A stretch of DNA of 10,159 nt from an uncultured Oscillospiraceae bacterium (GTDB lineage: Bacteria; Bacillota; Clostridia; Oscillospirales; Ruminococcaceae). The first letter of the stretch is position 1; every line of letters begins with the position of its first letter. The notes under the pieces are model-generated. The model did not search any database and was not told the origin of the DNA. It saw only the letters and a list, made by a program, of their open reading frames with translations. Location: positions 1-10,159 of the forward strand of contig CAJTTH010000008.1 of assembly GCA_910579125.1 (NCBI GenBank). Reading direction: 5' to 3'. The translations under genes were made by a program, and so were the position numbers. Below, in pieces: positions 1-5,980 of the stretch.

Positions 1-378
1 GGAATTACGGGCATGACGGCCTTCAACGTCATGGGCTGCGGAGAGCAGCGGGGCAAGACCGAGGGCTATTTCCGGGGGGCCAAGGTGGAGGCCATGAGCA
101 GAAAGCTTGGCTGCTGTTTTACTGCAAACGCCGCAACGGATATTTTCTTCTTGCACAGTAAAGCTCGAAACAGGAAAGAAGCAGCGGTTTTTCAAAAAAA
201 ATTTATCCGCAGGCGGAAAAGGCAAATAGGAAATGACGCAAAAGCTTTTCTTAAGCTGTTTCGCGGAATTTGCCGAACAGAAAAATTCTATGAGATCATT
301 GGATTTTATGAAATATCACTCTCCGAACAAAAGCGCAAAAACAGCCGCAAGCAAAAACTCACGGCTGCCGCATATTAA
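1..378 (+). pseudogene. P-II signalling protein fragment, cut by the window and disrupted
   Basis: Reading frame 1 from the first base gives GITGMTAFNVMGCGEQRG and then KTEGYFRGAKVEAM. This matches the beta2 and T-loop region of P-II (GlnB/GlnK/NifI) nitrogen-signalling proteins, which normally read G(I/V)xGMT, GxGxQKGxTExYRG. The N-terminus lies outside the window. After about base 97 the expected LLPKxKIE strand and the C-terminal half are missing: the frame stays open to 378 but encodes unrelated Cys- and Lys/Arg-rich sequence, and I found no P-II continuation in the other two frames. Bases 1-100 are visibly GC-rich and use GCC/GTG/GGG codons, while 110-340 is AT-richer. An AAGCTT lies right after the break. 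It could be a decayed gene, a recombination joint or a chimeric contig edge. From about 110 to 336 I see no gene on either strand. P-II identity is fairly secure; the cause of the break is not. Confidence 0.6.
337..367 (-). terminator. Intrinsic terminator of the thrS operon
   Basis: On the minus strand a 10-bp stem CAGCCGTGAG / CTTGCGGCTG (two G-U wobbles) encloses a 6-nt loop and is followed at once by five U residues (337-341). It lies about 20 bp downstream of the glycosyltransferase stop codon and ends the minus-strand operon. Confidence 0.8.
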
Positions 379-387
379 ATCGAAAAA

Positions 388-1329
388 TCAGAACTCCTCT
401 TTTACGAGATACTTTGGACGATCCTTGACCTCAAGATACAGCTTGCTGAGGTACTGCCCCATAATGCCGAGACAGAGGAGCTGCAAGCCGCCGAGCAGCG
501 TAATAACGCAGATCGTTGACGGCCAGCCCGCCACGTTGTCGCCGAACGCCAGAGCGCGTATAAAAATAAATATCAGGAACACAAACGCGATAACGCAGAA
601 CAATATTCCCAAAAACGATGCAATAGACAGCGGCACGGTCGAAAACGCCATTATGCCGTCCAGCGAGTACAAAAACAGTTTCCAGAACGACCACTTTGTC
701 TCGCCGGCCGCGCGTTGGATATTCTCGTATTCGAGCCACTTCGTCTCGAAGCCGACCCACCCGAAAATGCCTTTCGAGAAGCGGTTGTATTCGCGCATTG
801 AGAGTATCGCGTCCACGACCTGCCGCGTCATCATACGGTAATCGCGCGCTCCGTCAACGATGTCCGTTTTGGAGATCTTGCGCATTAACCCGTAAAACCG
901 CCGCGCGAACCATGAACGTATCGGCGGCTCACCCTTGCGGTCGACGCGTCTTGTCGCCACGGAGTCGTAGCCGTTCTCGATATTTTCGTACATTTCGGGG
1001 AGCAGCGCGGGAGGATCCTGCAAGTCCGCGTCCATAAGCACGACAATATCCCCCTTTGCTTTTTCAAAGCCCGCAACTATCGCAGCCTCCTTGCCGAAAT
1101 TCCGCGAGAACGAAACAAGGTGAACGCGCTCGTCCTTTGCGTGAAGCAGCTTTACCTGCTCAACGGTTTTGTCGCGCGAGCCGTCGTTCACGAAAACGAA
1201 CTCAAACTCCACGCCCTTTTCGTGAAAGAACGCCTCCTGCTTTATCGTCTCCGCGTAGAACAGCGGCACACTTTCCTCCTCGTTGTAACAGGGTACTATT
1301 ATACTGAGTAGTTTATTAAACGTATTCAA
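388..1329 (-). CDS. GtrB/DPM1-like membrane glycosyltransferase, family 2
   Basis: This 313-residue protein is a family 2 (GT-A) glycosyltransferase of the DPM1/GtrB/CsbB/YkcC type. These usually transfer a sugar from a nucleotide donor to undecaprenyl phosphate, making lipid-linked sugar for cell-surface glycosylation. The GT-A domain starts with SIIVPCYNEEES (9-20), has VNDGS (47-51), RNFGKEAA (76-83) and the metal-binding DADLQDPP (100-107), followed by an RDYRMM segment near 162-167. Two hydrophobic segments (about 230-258 and 268-293) anchor the C-terminus, as in GtrB. The start is TTG at 1327-1329, preceded by GGAG with 9-nt spacing; no ATG fits better. It is the last gene of the thrS operon, 27 bp after the SseB-like gene. 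Family is secure. The sugar and acceptor cannot be read from sequence, and no flippase (GtrA) or wall-glycosylation partner is adjacent. Confidence 0.9.
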   Translation of the reverse strand: MNTFNKLLSIIVPCYNEEESVPLFYAETIKQEAFFHEKGVEFEFVFVNDGSRDKTVEQVKLLHAKDERVHLVSFSRNFGKEAAIVAGFEKAKGDIVVLMDADLQDPPALLPEMYENIENGYDSVATRRVDRKGEPPIRSWFARRFYGLMRKISKTDIVDGARDYRMMTRQVVDAILSMREYNRFSKGIFGWVGFETKWLEYENIQRAAGETKWSFWKLFLYSLDGIMAFSTVPLSIASFLGILFCVIAFVFLIFIFIRALAFGDNVAGWPSTICVITLLGGLQLLCLGIMGQYLSKLYLEVKDRPKYLVKEEF

Positions 1330-1356
1330 GACTAATCACTCCATTTTATCGGGAAT

Positions 1357-1833
1357 TTAAACGGCTTTTTCGGCAGGCAGCGGCGGAACCTTATCCTCGT
1401 TTTCCGCGGCGAGAACTTTCATTTCAAACGGGTTGAACACACGCGCGTAAGGCGACATGGGGTCAAGCACGCAGGGTCTCCCCTTTATCGACTGGAAGAA
1501 ACGGACGGTGTTCACCTTCATTACCTCAAAATTGTTGTTGTCGGGCTTGACGAGTACGCTCATACGCTCGGGTGAGGTAAAAAACGGCACGATAGCGTGA
1601 CCGTCCTTTTGTATCATCAGAATATTGAGCGTCTTGTCGGTCTGTATGCCTTGGTTGAACTGTCCGACGATAAGCACCTCCGCCGTCATAAGGTCGGGGA
1701 GCAGCTTGTTCCACTTGACCTTGGTCTGATCCTCGTTCGCCGCGAGAATGCGCTCCTCAAGCTCTTTGTTAAGATTTTTCAGATCCTCCGTCCACTCGTA
1801 ATCGTCTGCCATTGTATTTTTTTCTTCTGCCAT
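1357..1833 (-). CDS. SseB N-terminal-domain protein
   Basis: This 158-residue soluble protein resembles the SseB N-terminal domain (PF07179), a fold found in many Firmicute and actinobacterial proteins of poorly defined role. The first 30 residues are charged and probably helical (LKNLNKELEERI). The domain then runs from about 40 to 145. Visible family features are LMTAEVLIVGQF (near 47-58), a LNILMIQKDGHAIVPFFTSPERM stretch (strand, turn, 'vPvFTs' motif), and VNTVRFFQSIKG followed by PCVLDPMSPYARVFNPFEM near the end. The tail is acidic and then proline-rich. The start at 1831-1833 has AAAGGCGG upstream; a second Met 7 residues in has a weaker site. It follows the lipoprotein gene by 15 bp in the thrS operon. 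The domain call is from memory of family motifs. Function is unknown; the 'enhanced serine sensitivity' name from E. coli should not be transferred. Confidence 0.7.
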   Translation of the reverse strand: MAEEKNTMADDYEWTEDLKNLNKELEERILAANEDQTKVKWNKLLPDLMTAEVLIVGQFNQGIQTDKTLNILMIQKDGHAIVPFFTSPERMSVLVKPDNNNFEVMKVNTVRFFQSIKGRPCVLDPMSPYARVFNPFEMKVLAAENEDKVPPLPAEKAV

Positions 1834-1848
1834 ATTTTCCGCCTTTCG

Positions 1849-2226
1849 TTAGTTATTGTCACGTAAGAATTTTTCGCCGTCGGCGACCTTTACATAAAGG
1901 AAATTTGTCGAATCATCCTCAAGAAAAACCAGATCGCCGCCCTCTACCATGAACCGATTTACATAATTTCCGTCGTCGGTCGAAAGGATAAGCACGCCGT
2001 TTTCGATCGTCCAGCTTCCGTAACCGACATAGCTGCTTGCCCAACCCTCGTAATAGCTGAACGTTCCGTCGGCGTCCAAGCGTATCCCGAACTCGCCAAT
2101 GCCCGCAAAGCCGCCTTTTTCGTAAACATAGCTCTTGCCGGCGAGCACGGTTTCAGCGGTTTGACAGGAGCAGCCCGTGCAGAGCAGCGCCGCCGATGTT
2201 GTTAATGCAAGCGGCAGTCTTTTCAT
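1849..2226 (-). CDS. Small secreted lipoprotein, unknown function
   Basis: From the Met at 2224-2226 this encodes 125 residues: a short positive N-terminus (MKRLPLAL), a hydrophobic stretch, and a signal-peptidase II-like site ending CTGC, with C19 as the likely lipidated residue. The -3 position is Cys rather than the usual Leu, so the lipobox is slightly off-consensus. The mature part (about 30-120) is rich in Gly, Tyr and Asp and looks all-beta: a LAGKSYVYEKGGF start, LDADGTFSYYEG, YGSWTIENGVLILSTDDG, and LVFLEDD followed by YVKV. This resembles small lipocalin-like lipoproteins of clostridia. I chose 2226 because AAAGAGAG sits 7 nt upstream. An in-frame ATG at 2244 would overlap the preceding stop as TAATG, give 131 residues and place the charged MKERTV before the signal peptide. 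It lies between gnat-yoaP and the sseB-like gene in the thrS operon. I cannot assign a role. Confidence 0.75.
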   Translation of the reverse strand: MKRLPLALTTSAALLCTGCSCQTAETVLAGKSYVYEKGGFAGIGEFGIRLDADGTFSYYEGWASSYVGYGSWTIENGVLILSTDDGNYVNRFMVEGGDLVFLEDDSTNFLYVKVADGEKFLRDNN

Positions 2227-2243
2227 AACAGTTCTCTCTTTCA

Positions 2244-3005
2244 TTAAAATCCATTATCCGCAAGAATTTTTTCAAATTTCTTTTCGGATAAAATTTCGTG
2301 AGTTATAAACTCACCGTTGCAGAACAGCGTAAAAATTGTAAACGGTGAGGGAGCGCTTTGAGCCTGTTCCGCGCTCTCAAAACGGATGGTATGAAACTCC
2401 GCGCCCCTTGTCTTTGCCATTTCCTCAAGAATCGGCACATACTTTGCGGTAAACGGACACTGATTTGAATAGTACAGCGCAAATCCGCCCGGCATATCCG
2501 TATGCACGGTATCTTTAACACTCGGTTTAAAACGGGGTTTCTCCGCTTTCTTGCCGAACGGAAGATACATCAGTTCAAAATACGGCGGCGCCATATCGAC
2601 GGTTTCAAAGCCTTTGTATTTCAGATATTTCGGATCGGACAGAAATCCCAGCTTCTTTTTGGACGAAAGAACGACAAGCCCCTTTTTACCTTTAGCTTTG
2701 CTGTCGCGTATACATTCCTCCAACAGGAGATTTGAATTTCCCTGCCCCTTGAACTGCCCCGAGACCCACAAACAATCAATATACATATAACCGTCCGCGT
2801 CAACGGGCGCCCAAGCGTGTTCGGCGGGAATATACTCAATAAAGCACTTCCCCCGAACGTCGCCCTTCAAAAACACCAGACCCTCGTCAAGCCGTTCTTT
2901 CAGCCAAGCCTTTTTTGATGTTACCTGACAATCCTTATTATTGGAAATTGCGCAGCAGATATGCTCTTTGTCAAGATTCTCCGGAGTTATTCGAACAAGT
3001 TCCAT
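2244..3005 (-). CDS. GNAT N-acetyltransferase with C-terminal YoaP domain
   Basis: This 253-residue two-domain protein has the layout of Bacillus subtilis YoaP. Residues 1-150 are a GNAT acetyltransferase fold. The acetyl-CoA pyrophosphate loop appears as QFKGQGNSNLL (84-94), matching Q/RxxGxG/A, after the core strand MYIDCLWV (74-81). Residues about 165-250 form the YoaP-type C-terminal domain (PF14268), which looks thioredoxin-like: strand ALYYSNQCPFT (176-186), a helix VPILEEMAK, then a second strand. Only one Cys (C183, in NQCPF) is present in the thioredoxin-like active-site position, so disulfide reductase activity is not implied. The substrate is unknown. The ATG at 3003-3005 has GAGGT just upstream, inside the tail of thrS, with only 9 bp between thrS stop and this start, so translation is probably coupled. 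Family call is strong; function is open. Confidence 0.87.
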   Translation of the reverse strand: MELVRITPENLDKEHICCAISNNKDCQVTSKKAWLKERLDEGLVFLKGDVRGKCFIEYIPAEHAWAPVDADGYMYIDCLWVSGQFKGQGNSNLLLEECIRDSKAKGKKGLVVLSSKKKLGFLSDPKYLKYKGFETVDMAPPYFELMYLPFGKKAEKPRFKPSVKDTVHTDMPGGFALYYSNQCPFTAKYVPILEEMAKTRGAEFHTIRFESAEQAQSAPSPFTIFTLFCNGEFITHEILSEKKFEKILADNGF

Positions 3006-3014
3006 TGCGTTACC

Positions 3015-4952
3015 TCATCTTGTCTTTTCCGCGTTTTCCTTGACAATCTTCGCGATTATCTCGTCGAGCGGAGACGCGCCGAGGTCGCCGTCCTTGCGCG
3101 AACGCAGCGAAACGGTGTTTTCCTCGACCTCCTTATCGCCGACGATGAAGAAATACGGTATCTTCTCGAGCTGTGCCTGACGTATCTTGTAGCCTATCTT
3201 CTCGTTGCGGTTGTCGACCGTTACGCGTATTCCGAGGTCGTCAAGGCGCTTTGCAATACCCTCGCCGTACTCTTTCGCGCGGTCGGTTACGGGAAGAATG
3301 CGCACCTGCTCGGGCGACATCCAGAGCGGCAGCGCACCCGCGTACTTCTCGATGAGGTACGCCAACGTTCTCTCGTAGCAGCCGAGCGACGTGCGGTGAA
3401 TGATATACGGATTTTTCTTTGTGCCGTCAACATCGACATATTCCATGCCGAATTTCTCCGCGAGCAGCATATCTATCTGAATGGTTACAAGCGTGTCCTC
3501 CTTGCCGAATACGTTGTGGTACTGTATATCCAGCTTCGGACCGTAGAACGCCGCCTCGTCTATGCCGACAGTGTATTCTACGCCCAAGTCGTTGAGAATT
3601 TTCTCCATTGCCGACTGTGCCTGCTCCCACTGCTCCGCCGTGCCCTCGTACTTGTTGTTGGGGTTTGCGGGATCCCACTGCGAGAAACGGAACGTGCAGT
3701 CCTCGAGCATACCGACAGTATCGAGCATATATTTCGCGAGGTCAAGACACTCCTTGAACTCGTCCTCGAGCTGCTCGGGACGGAGGATATAGTGACCCTC
3801 GGATATCGTGAACTGGCGCACGCGGATAAGTCCGTGCATTTCGCCGCTGTCCTCGTTGCGGAACAGCGTGCTCGTCTCCGTTAAACGCATTGGCAGATCG
3901 CGGTAGGAGCGCTGGCGGTTCAGAAATACCTGATATTGGAACGGGCAAGTCATCGGGCGCAGCGCGAAGCACTCCTTGGTCTCGTCGTTCGGATCGCCGA
4001 GAACGAACATTCCGTCAAGATAGTGATCCCAGTGACCCGAAATTTTGTACAGTTCGCGTTTCGCCATATACGGCGTTTTGGTGAGCTGACAGCCGCGTTT
4101 GGCTTCAACGTCCTCGACCCAGCGCTGGAGTATCTGAACAACCTTTGCGCCCTTCGGTAACAGTATCGGCAGACCTTGCCCGATATAATCAACGGTGGTA
4201 AAATATTCCAGTTCACGCCCGAGCTTGTTGTGGTCGCGCTTTCTTGCTTCCTCAACGCGCTCCAGATAAGCATTCAGCTCGTCCTTTGACGGGAATGCGC
4301 AGCCGTAGATACGCGTAAGCATCTTGTTCTTCTCCGAGCCGCGCCAATACGCGCCCGTTACCGAGGTGAGCTTGTACGCCTTAATGGACGACGTGCTCAT
4401 CATGTGAGGACCCGCACACAGGTCGGTGAAATCGCCTTGCTTGTAGAATGAAATCGGCTCGCCCTTGTCGGCGTGCTCCTTGCACAATTCGACCTTATAC
4501 GGCTCGTCCTGTTCCTCAAGGTACTTTATTGCTTCGTCGGGAGACATCGTGAACGCTTCGAGCTTTATGCTCTCCTTGACGATCTTCTTCATTTCGGCTT
4601 CTATCTTGGTAAGAGTTTCGGAGGTGAACGGCTCGTCCGTGTCGAAATCGTAGTAAAAGCCGTTCTCGATCGCGGGACCTATCGCCAGCTTCGTCTTGGG
4701 GAACAGGCGCTTTACCGCTTGCGCCAGAACGTGCGAGGCGGTGTGGTTGAACGCGCGTTTGCCCCGCTCGTCCTCGAACGTGAGCAAATTCAGCGTGCAG
4801 TCCTTGTCAAGGGTAGTTCGCATATCGCAGACCTTGCCGTCGATCTCCGCCGCGCAGGCGGTCTTGGCAAGCCCCAGCTCCCGCGCGATGTCAAACGCCG
4901 ACATACCCGCGTCAAATTCCCTGACTTCTCCGTTTTTCAGTGTTATTTTCAT
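3015..4952 (-). CDS. thrS: Threonyl-tRNA synthetase
   Basis: This 645-residue protein charges tRNA-Thr with threonine in the cytoplasm and is full length for bacterial ThrRS. Domains in order: TGS (about 1-62), the editing domain with HTASH (H70, H74) and LCAGPH (C179, H183), the class II catalytic core (about 245-540) and the anticodon-binding domain (about 545-640, starting VRILPVTD). The zinc ligands expected from the E. coli enzyme are all in place: C336 in RPMTCPF, H387 in SEGHYI and H519 in IIHRTSLG. Motif 2 is FRNEDSGEMHGLIRVRQF; motif 3 is GCYERTLAYLIE. MTCPFQYQ replaces the commoner MNCPGH, a variant I associate with clostridial ThrRS. GGAAAGGA lies 8 nt upstream of the ATG. It is the first gene of a five-gene minus-strand operon. 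Regulation is probably through its own leader, not a T-box. Confidence 0.98.
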   Translation of the reverse strand: MKITLKNGEVREFDAGMSAFDIARELGLAKTACAAEIDGKVCDMRTTLDKDCTLNLLTFEDERGKRAFNHTASHVLAQAVKRLFPKTKLAIGPAIENGFYYDFDTDEPFTSETLTKIEAEMKKIVKESIKLEAFTMSPDEAIKYLEEQDEPYKVELCKEHADKGEPISFYKQGDFTDLCAGPHMMSTSSIKAYKLTSVTGAYWRGSEKNKMLTRIYGCAFPSKDELNAYLERVEEARKRDHNKLGRELEYFTTVDYIGQGLPILLPKGAKVVQILQRWVEDVEAKRGCQLTKTPYMAKRELYKISGHWDHYLDGMFVLGDPNDETKECFALRPMTCPFQYQVFLNRQRSYRDLPMRLTETSTLFRNEDSGEMHGLIRVRQFTISEGHYILRPEQLEDEFKECLDLAKYMLDTVGMLEDCTFRFSQWDPANPNNKYEGTAEQWEQAQSAMEKILNDLGVEYTVGIDEAAFYGPKLDIQYHNVFGKEDTLVTIQIDMLLAEKFGMEYVDVDGTKKNPYIIHRTSLGCYERTLAYLIEKYAGALPLWMSPEQVRILPVTDRAKEYGEGIAKRLDDLGIRVTVDNRNEKIGYKIRQAQLEKIPYFFIVGDKEVEENTVSLRSRKDGDLGASPLDEIIAKIVKENAEKTR

Positions 4953-4960
4953 AGTAAATT

Positions 4961-5025
4961 CCTTTCCGATAGGCTATACGAATGCCTAACCGTTTTTAAT
5001 CCGCGTATTATGGATACAAATACGC
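4961..5025 (-). promoter_or_regulatory. thrS leader with two hairpins (possible ThrRS operator)
   Basis: The predicted mRNA starts near 5025. Its first bases form a hairpin: GCGTATT (5025-5019) pairs perfectly with AATACGC (5009-5003), with 9-nt loop UGUAUCCAU. After a mostly unpaired A-rich linker a second hairpin, UAGGC/GCCUA (4988-4984 with 4974-4970), has loop AUUCGUAUA and ends 1-2 nt before the Shine-Dalgarno GGAAAGGA (4961-4968). The loops carry UGU and CGU, both Thr anticodons. No T-box (no TGGNACCGCG) is present. The two-hairpin plan resembles the E. coli thrS operator, where ThrRS represses its own translation. The regulatory role is inference. Confidence 0.4.
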
Positions 5026-5031
5026 AATTAT

Positions 5032-5060
5032 ATTCTACATCTTTTTAAACGAAAAGTCAA
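5032..5060 (-). promoter_or_regulatory. thrS operon promoter
   Basis: On the minus strand TTGACT (5055-5060) and TAGAAT (5032-5037) are separated by exactly 17 bp, each one mismatch from the sigma-A consensus. It gives a leader of about 73 nt. It is divergent from the promoter at 5111-5139, whose -35 box lies about 50 bp away. Confidence 0.85.
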
Positions 5061-5110
5061 GCGTATTATATACAAATTCGCTCTTTTTTGGTGAAATTAC
5101 GAAAAAACTC

Positions 5111-5139
5111 TTGACATTTCTGAGAAAATAAAGTAAAAT
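5111..5139 (+). promoter_or_regulatory. Strong promoter of the non-coding transcript
   Basis: TTGACA (5111-5116) is a perfect -35 box, with a 17-bp spacer and TAAAAT (5134-5139) as -10. Transcription should begin near 5146. There is no ORF with a ribosome binding site downstream before the terminators at 5434 and 5507. Confidence 0.85.
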
Positions 5140-5398
5140 ATAGATGGACGAAGAAAAACGTCCGCCTTGCCCGACCGAAACGGCGGAGGTTTAAGGAATT
5201 TCAGCTTTGAAGCGCCGAAAATCGAATAGGTTTTCAGCTGTCACAACCTTGCGGAAAAGACCCTTTGCAAGGAAAGGCGCGGGGCGGCTGTGTTTCGCAA
5301 AACAATGTCCGGAGGGACGGCAAATCTCAATTAACGCAGCGATCGGTTTCGAGCGCGATACGGAGAGGTAAACCGAGCGGGGACGTTCAGGCTCACCG

Positions 5399-5434
5399 CG
5401 CCGATCGAGTAAACCTGCTGATTAGGCGTTTTTT
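5399..5434 (+). terminator. Possible first intrinsic terminator of the ncRNA
   Basis: CGCC...GGCG (5399-5402 with 5425-5428), extended by ATC/GAT with mismatches, is followed by six T residues (5429-5434). The stem is weak and competes with the long-range CCGATCG pairing, so ending here is uncertain. Confidence 0.35.
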
Positions 5435-5458
5435 AAGTAAACCGTTAAGTAAATACAG

Positions 5459-5507
5459 AGGGGCTGTATCACGAAAGCAACGAACGATCGCGATACAGCC
5501 CCTTTTT
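5459..5507 (+). terminator. Strong intrinsic terminator of the ncRNA
   Basis: A perfect 12-bp stem, AGGGGCTGTATC (5459-5470) with GATACAGCCCCT (5492-5503), encloses a 21-nt loop and runs into TTTTT (5503-5507). It is oriented for the plus strand; there is no matching U-tract on the minus side. Confidence 0.85.
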
Positions 5508-5512
5508 GCGCG

Positions 5513-5543
5513 AAAAAAGCGCCCAAGCAAAACGCTCGGACGC
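5513..5543 (-). terminator. Intrinsic terminator of the ferredoxin gene
   Basis: On the minus strand GCGTCCGAGC (5543-5534) pairs with GCTTGGGCGC (5528-5519), with wobbles, around a short loop and is followed by six T residues (5518-5513). It starts 16 bp after the ferredoxin stop codon and lies back to back with the ncRNA terminator. Confidence 0.85.
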
Positions 5544-5559
5544 TTCTTATGTAGCCGAA

Positions 5560-5730
5560 TTAGTTAGCCTGGGGAGCGCCAACGGGGCAGGTGTCTGCGC
5601 AAGCGCCGCAGTCGATGCAGGTGTTAGCGTCGATAACGTACTTGCCGTCACCCTCGGAAATTGCGCTTACAGGGCAGCCGTCTGCGCAAGCGCCGCAAGC
5701 GATGCACTCATCGGAAATCTGATATGCCAT
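5560..5730 (-). CDS. Clostridial-type 2[4Fe-4S] ferredoxin
   Basis: This gene encodes 56 residues, the usual length of clostridial ferredoxins, which carry low-potential electrons in the cytoplasm (pyruvate:ferredoxin oxidoreductase, hydrogenases, Rnf). Two CxxCxxCxxxCP cluster motifs are complete: CIACGACADGCP (9-20) and CIDCGACADTCP (38-49), giving eight cysteines for two [4Fe-4S] clusters. The protein starts MAYQISDEC and is acidic. The ATG at 5728-5730 has a textbook GGAGG 9-10 nt upstream. It is monocistronic: its own promoter lies at 5780-5807 and its own terminator at 5513-5543. The two halves repeat strongly, including at DNA level (TGCGGCGCTTGCGCAGAC occurs twice), the usual internal duplication of this family. 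Its specific redox partner cannot be told from the neighbours. Confidence 0.97.
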   Translation of the reverse strand: MAYQISDECIACGACADGCPVSAISEGDGKYVIDANTCIDCGACADTCPVGAPQAN

Positions 5731-5779
5731 AGTTAATTACCTCCTGATTTGGTCTTACACGCTAGGTGTATCACTTTAT

Positions 5780-5807
5780 ATTTTATCATATTTTCAGAAA
5801 AAATCAA
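5780..5807 (-). promoter_or_regulatory. Ferredoxin promoter
   Basis: On the minus strand TTGATT (5802-5807) and TAAAAT (5780-5785) are 16 bp apart, in an AT-rich stretch. The leader would be about 40 nt and ends in the GGAGG site. Confidence 0.65.
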
Positions 5808-5914
5808 GTCTATTTTCGGAGAAAATTGCCGCTTGTTTTTGTACAATTTTGCTTAGCAGAGACTAACTCCGCACAGCGCCGCGCGTTATTTTTAAACCGA
5901 GGAACAACATATGG

Positions 5915-5943
5915 TTGCAATCCGGTAAAAAATGGTGTATAAT
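5915..5943 (+). promoter_or_regulatory. Promoter of the zinc-ribbon protein-darA-holB operon
   Basis: TTGCAA (5915-5920), a 17-bp spacer and a perfect TATAAT (5938-5943). The start site would be near 5950, about 30 nt before the GTG start of the first gene. It is divergent from the ferredoxin promoter. Confidence 0.7.
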
Positions 5944-5980
5944 ATAATATAAGAGTTCTACGTCGCGGGGAGGTGCGGTC

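Larger units (their letters stand above)
5146..5507 (+). ncRNA. Candidate structured non-coding RNA, family unassigned
   Basis: The stretch has its own near-consensus promoter and ends in a strong intrinsic terminator, but has no ORF with a plausible start site. The mature RNA is about 290 nt if it stops at the first T-run (5429-5434) or about 360 nt at the second. Visible pairings: GGACG/CGTCC (5146-5150 with 5159-5163), CCGCC/GGCGG (5162-5166 with 5182-5186), CCTTGC/GCAAGG (5247-5252 with 5267-5272), GTCC-GGAG-GGAC hairpin near 5307-5318, and a long-range CGATCGG/CCGATCG (5340-5346 with 5401-5407) enclosing GAGC/GCTC and GCGG/CCGC. I looked for and did not see the RNase P core GAGGAAAGTCC, the tmRNA tag and ends, the SRP Alu/loop core, or a T-box. 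A 6S-like or lineage-specific RNA remains possible. It converges with the ferredoxin gene, so it is not a leader of anything. Confidence 0.6.

Noticed and set aside
5144..5194. 16-codon ORF starting at the predicted transcript start (MDEEKRPPCPTETAEV)
   Set aside because: The ATG would lie at the very 5' end without a ribosome binding site; leaderless translation is unsupported here and the bases are better explained by the GGACG/CGTCC hairpin.
5146..5507. RNase P RNA, tmRNA, SRP RNA or T-box identity for the non-coding transcript
   Set aside because: The size fits the first two, but GAGGAAAGTCC, a tag-peptide ORF with tRNA-like ends, the SRP GGTCCGGAAGG-type core and TGGNACCGCG are all absent. 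A GTCCGGAGGGAC hairpin resembles the SRP tip only superficially and lacks its internal loop.
5265..5567. 100-residue open frame inside the ncRNA
   Set aside because: It begins at TTG without a spaced ribosome binding site, crosses the terminator, and has arginine/serine-rich sequence with no recognisable motif.
5822..5850. AAAATTG...CAATTTT inverted repeat between the divergent ferredoxin and zinc-ribbon protein promoters
   Set aside because: It is a 7-bp AT-rich match with a 15-bp spacer, easily due to chance, and overlaps neither core promoter; no operator call is justified.
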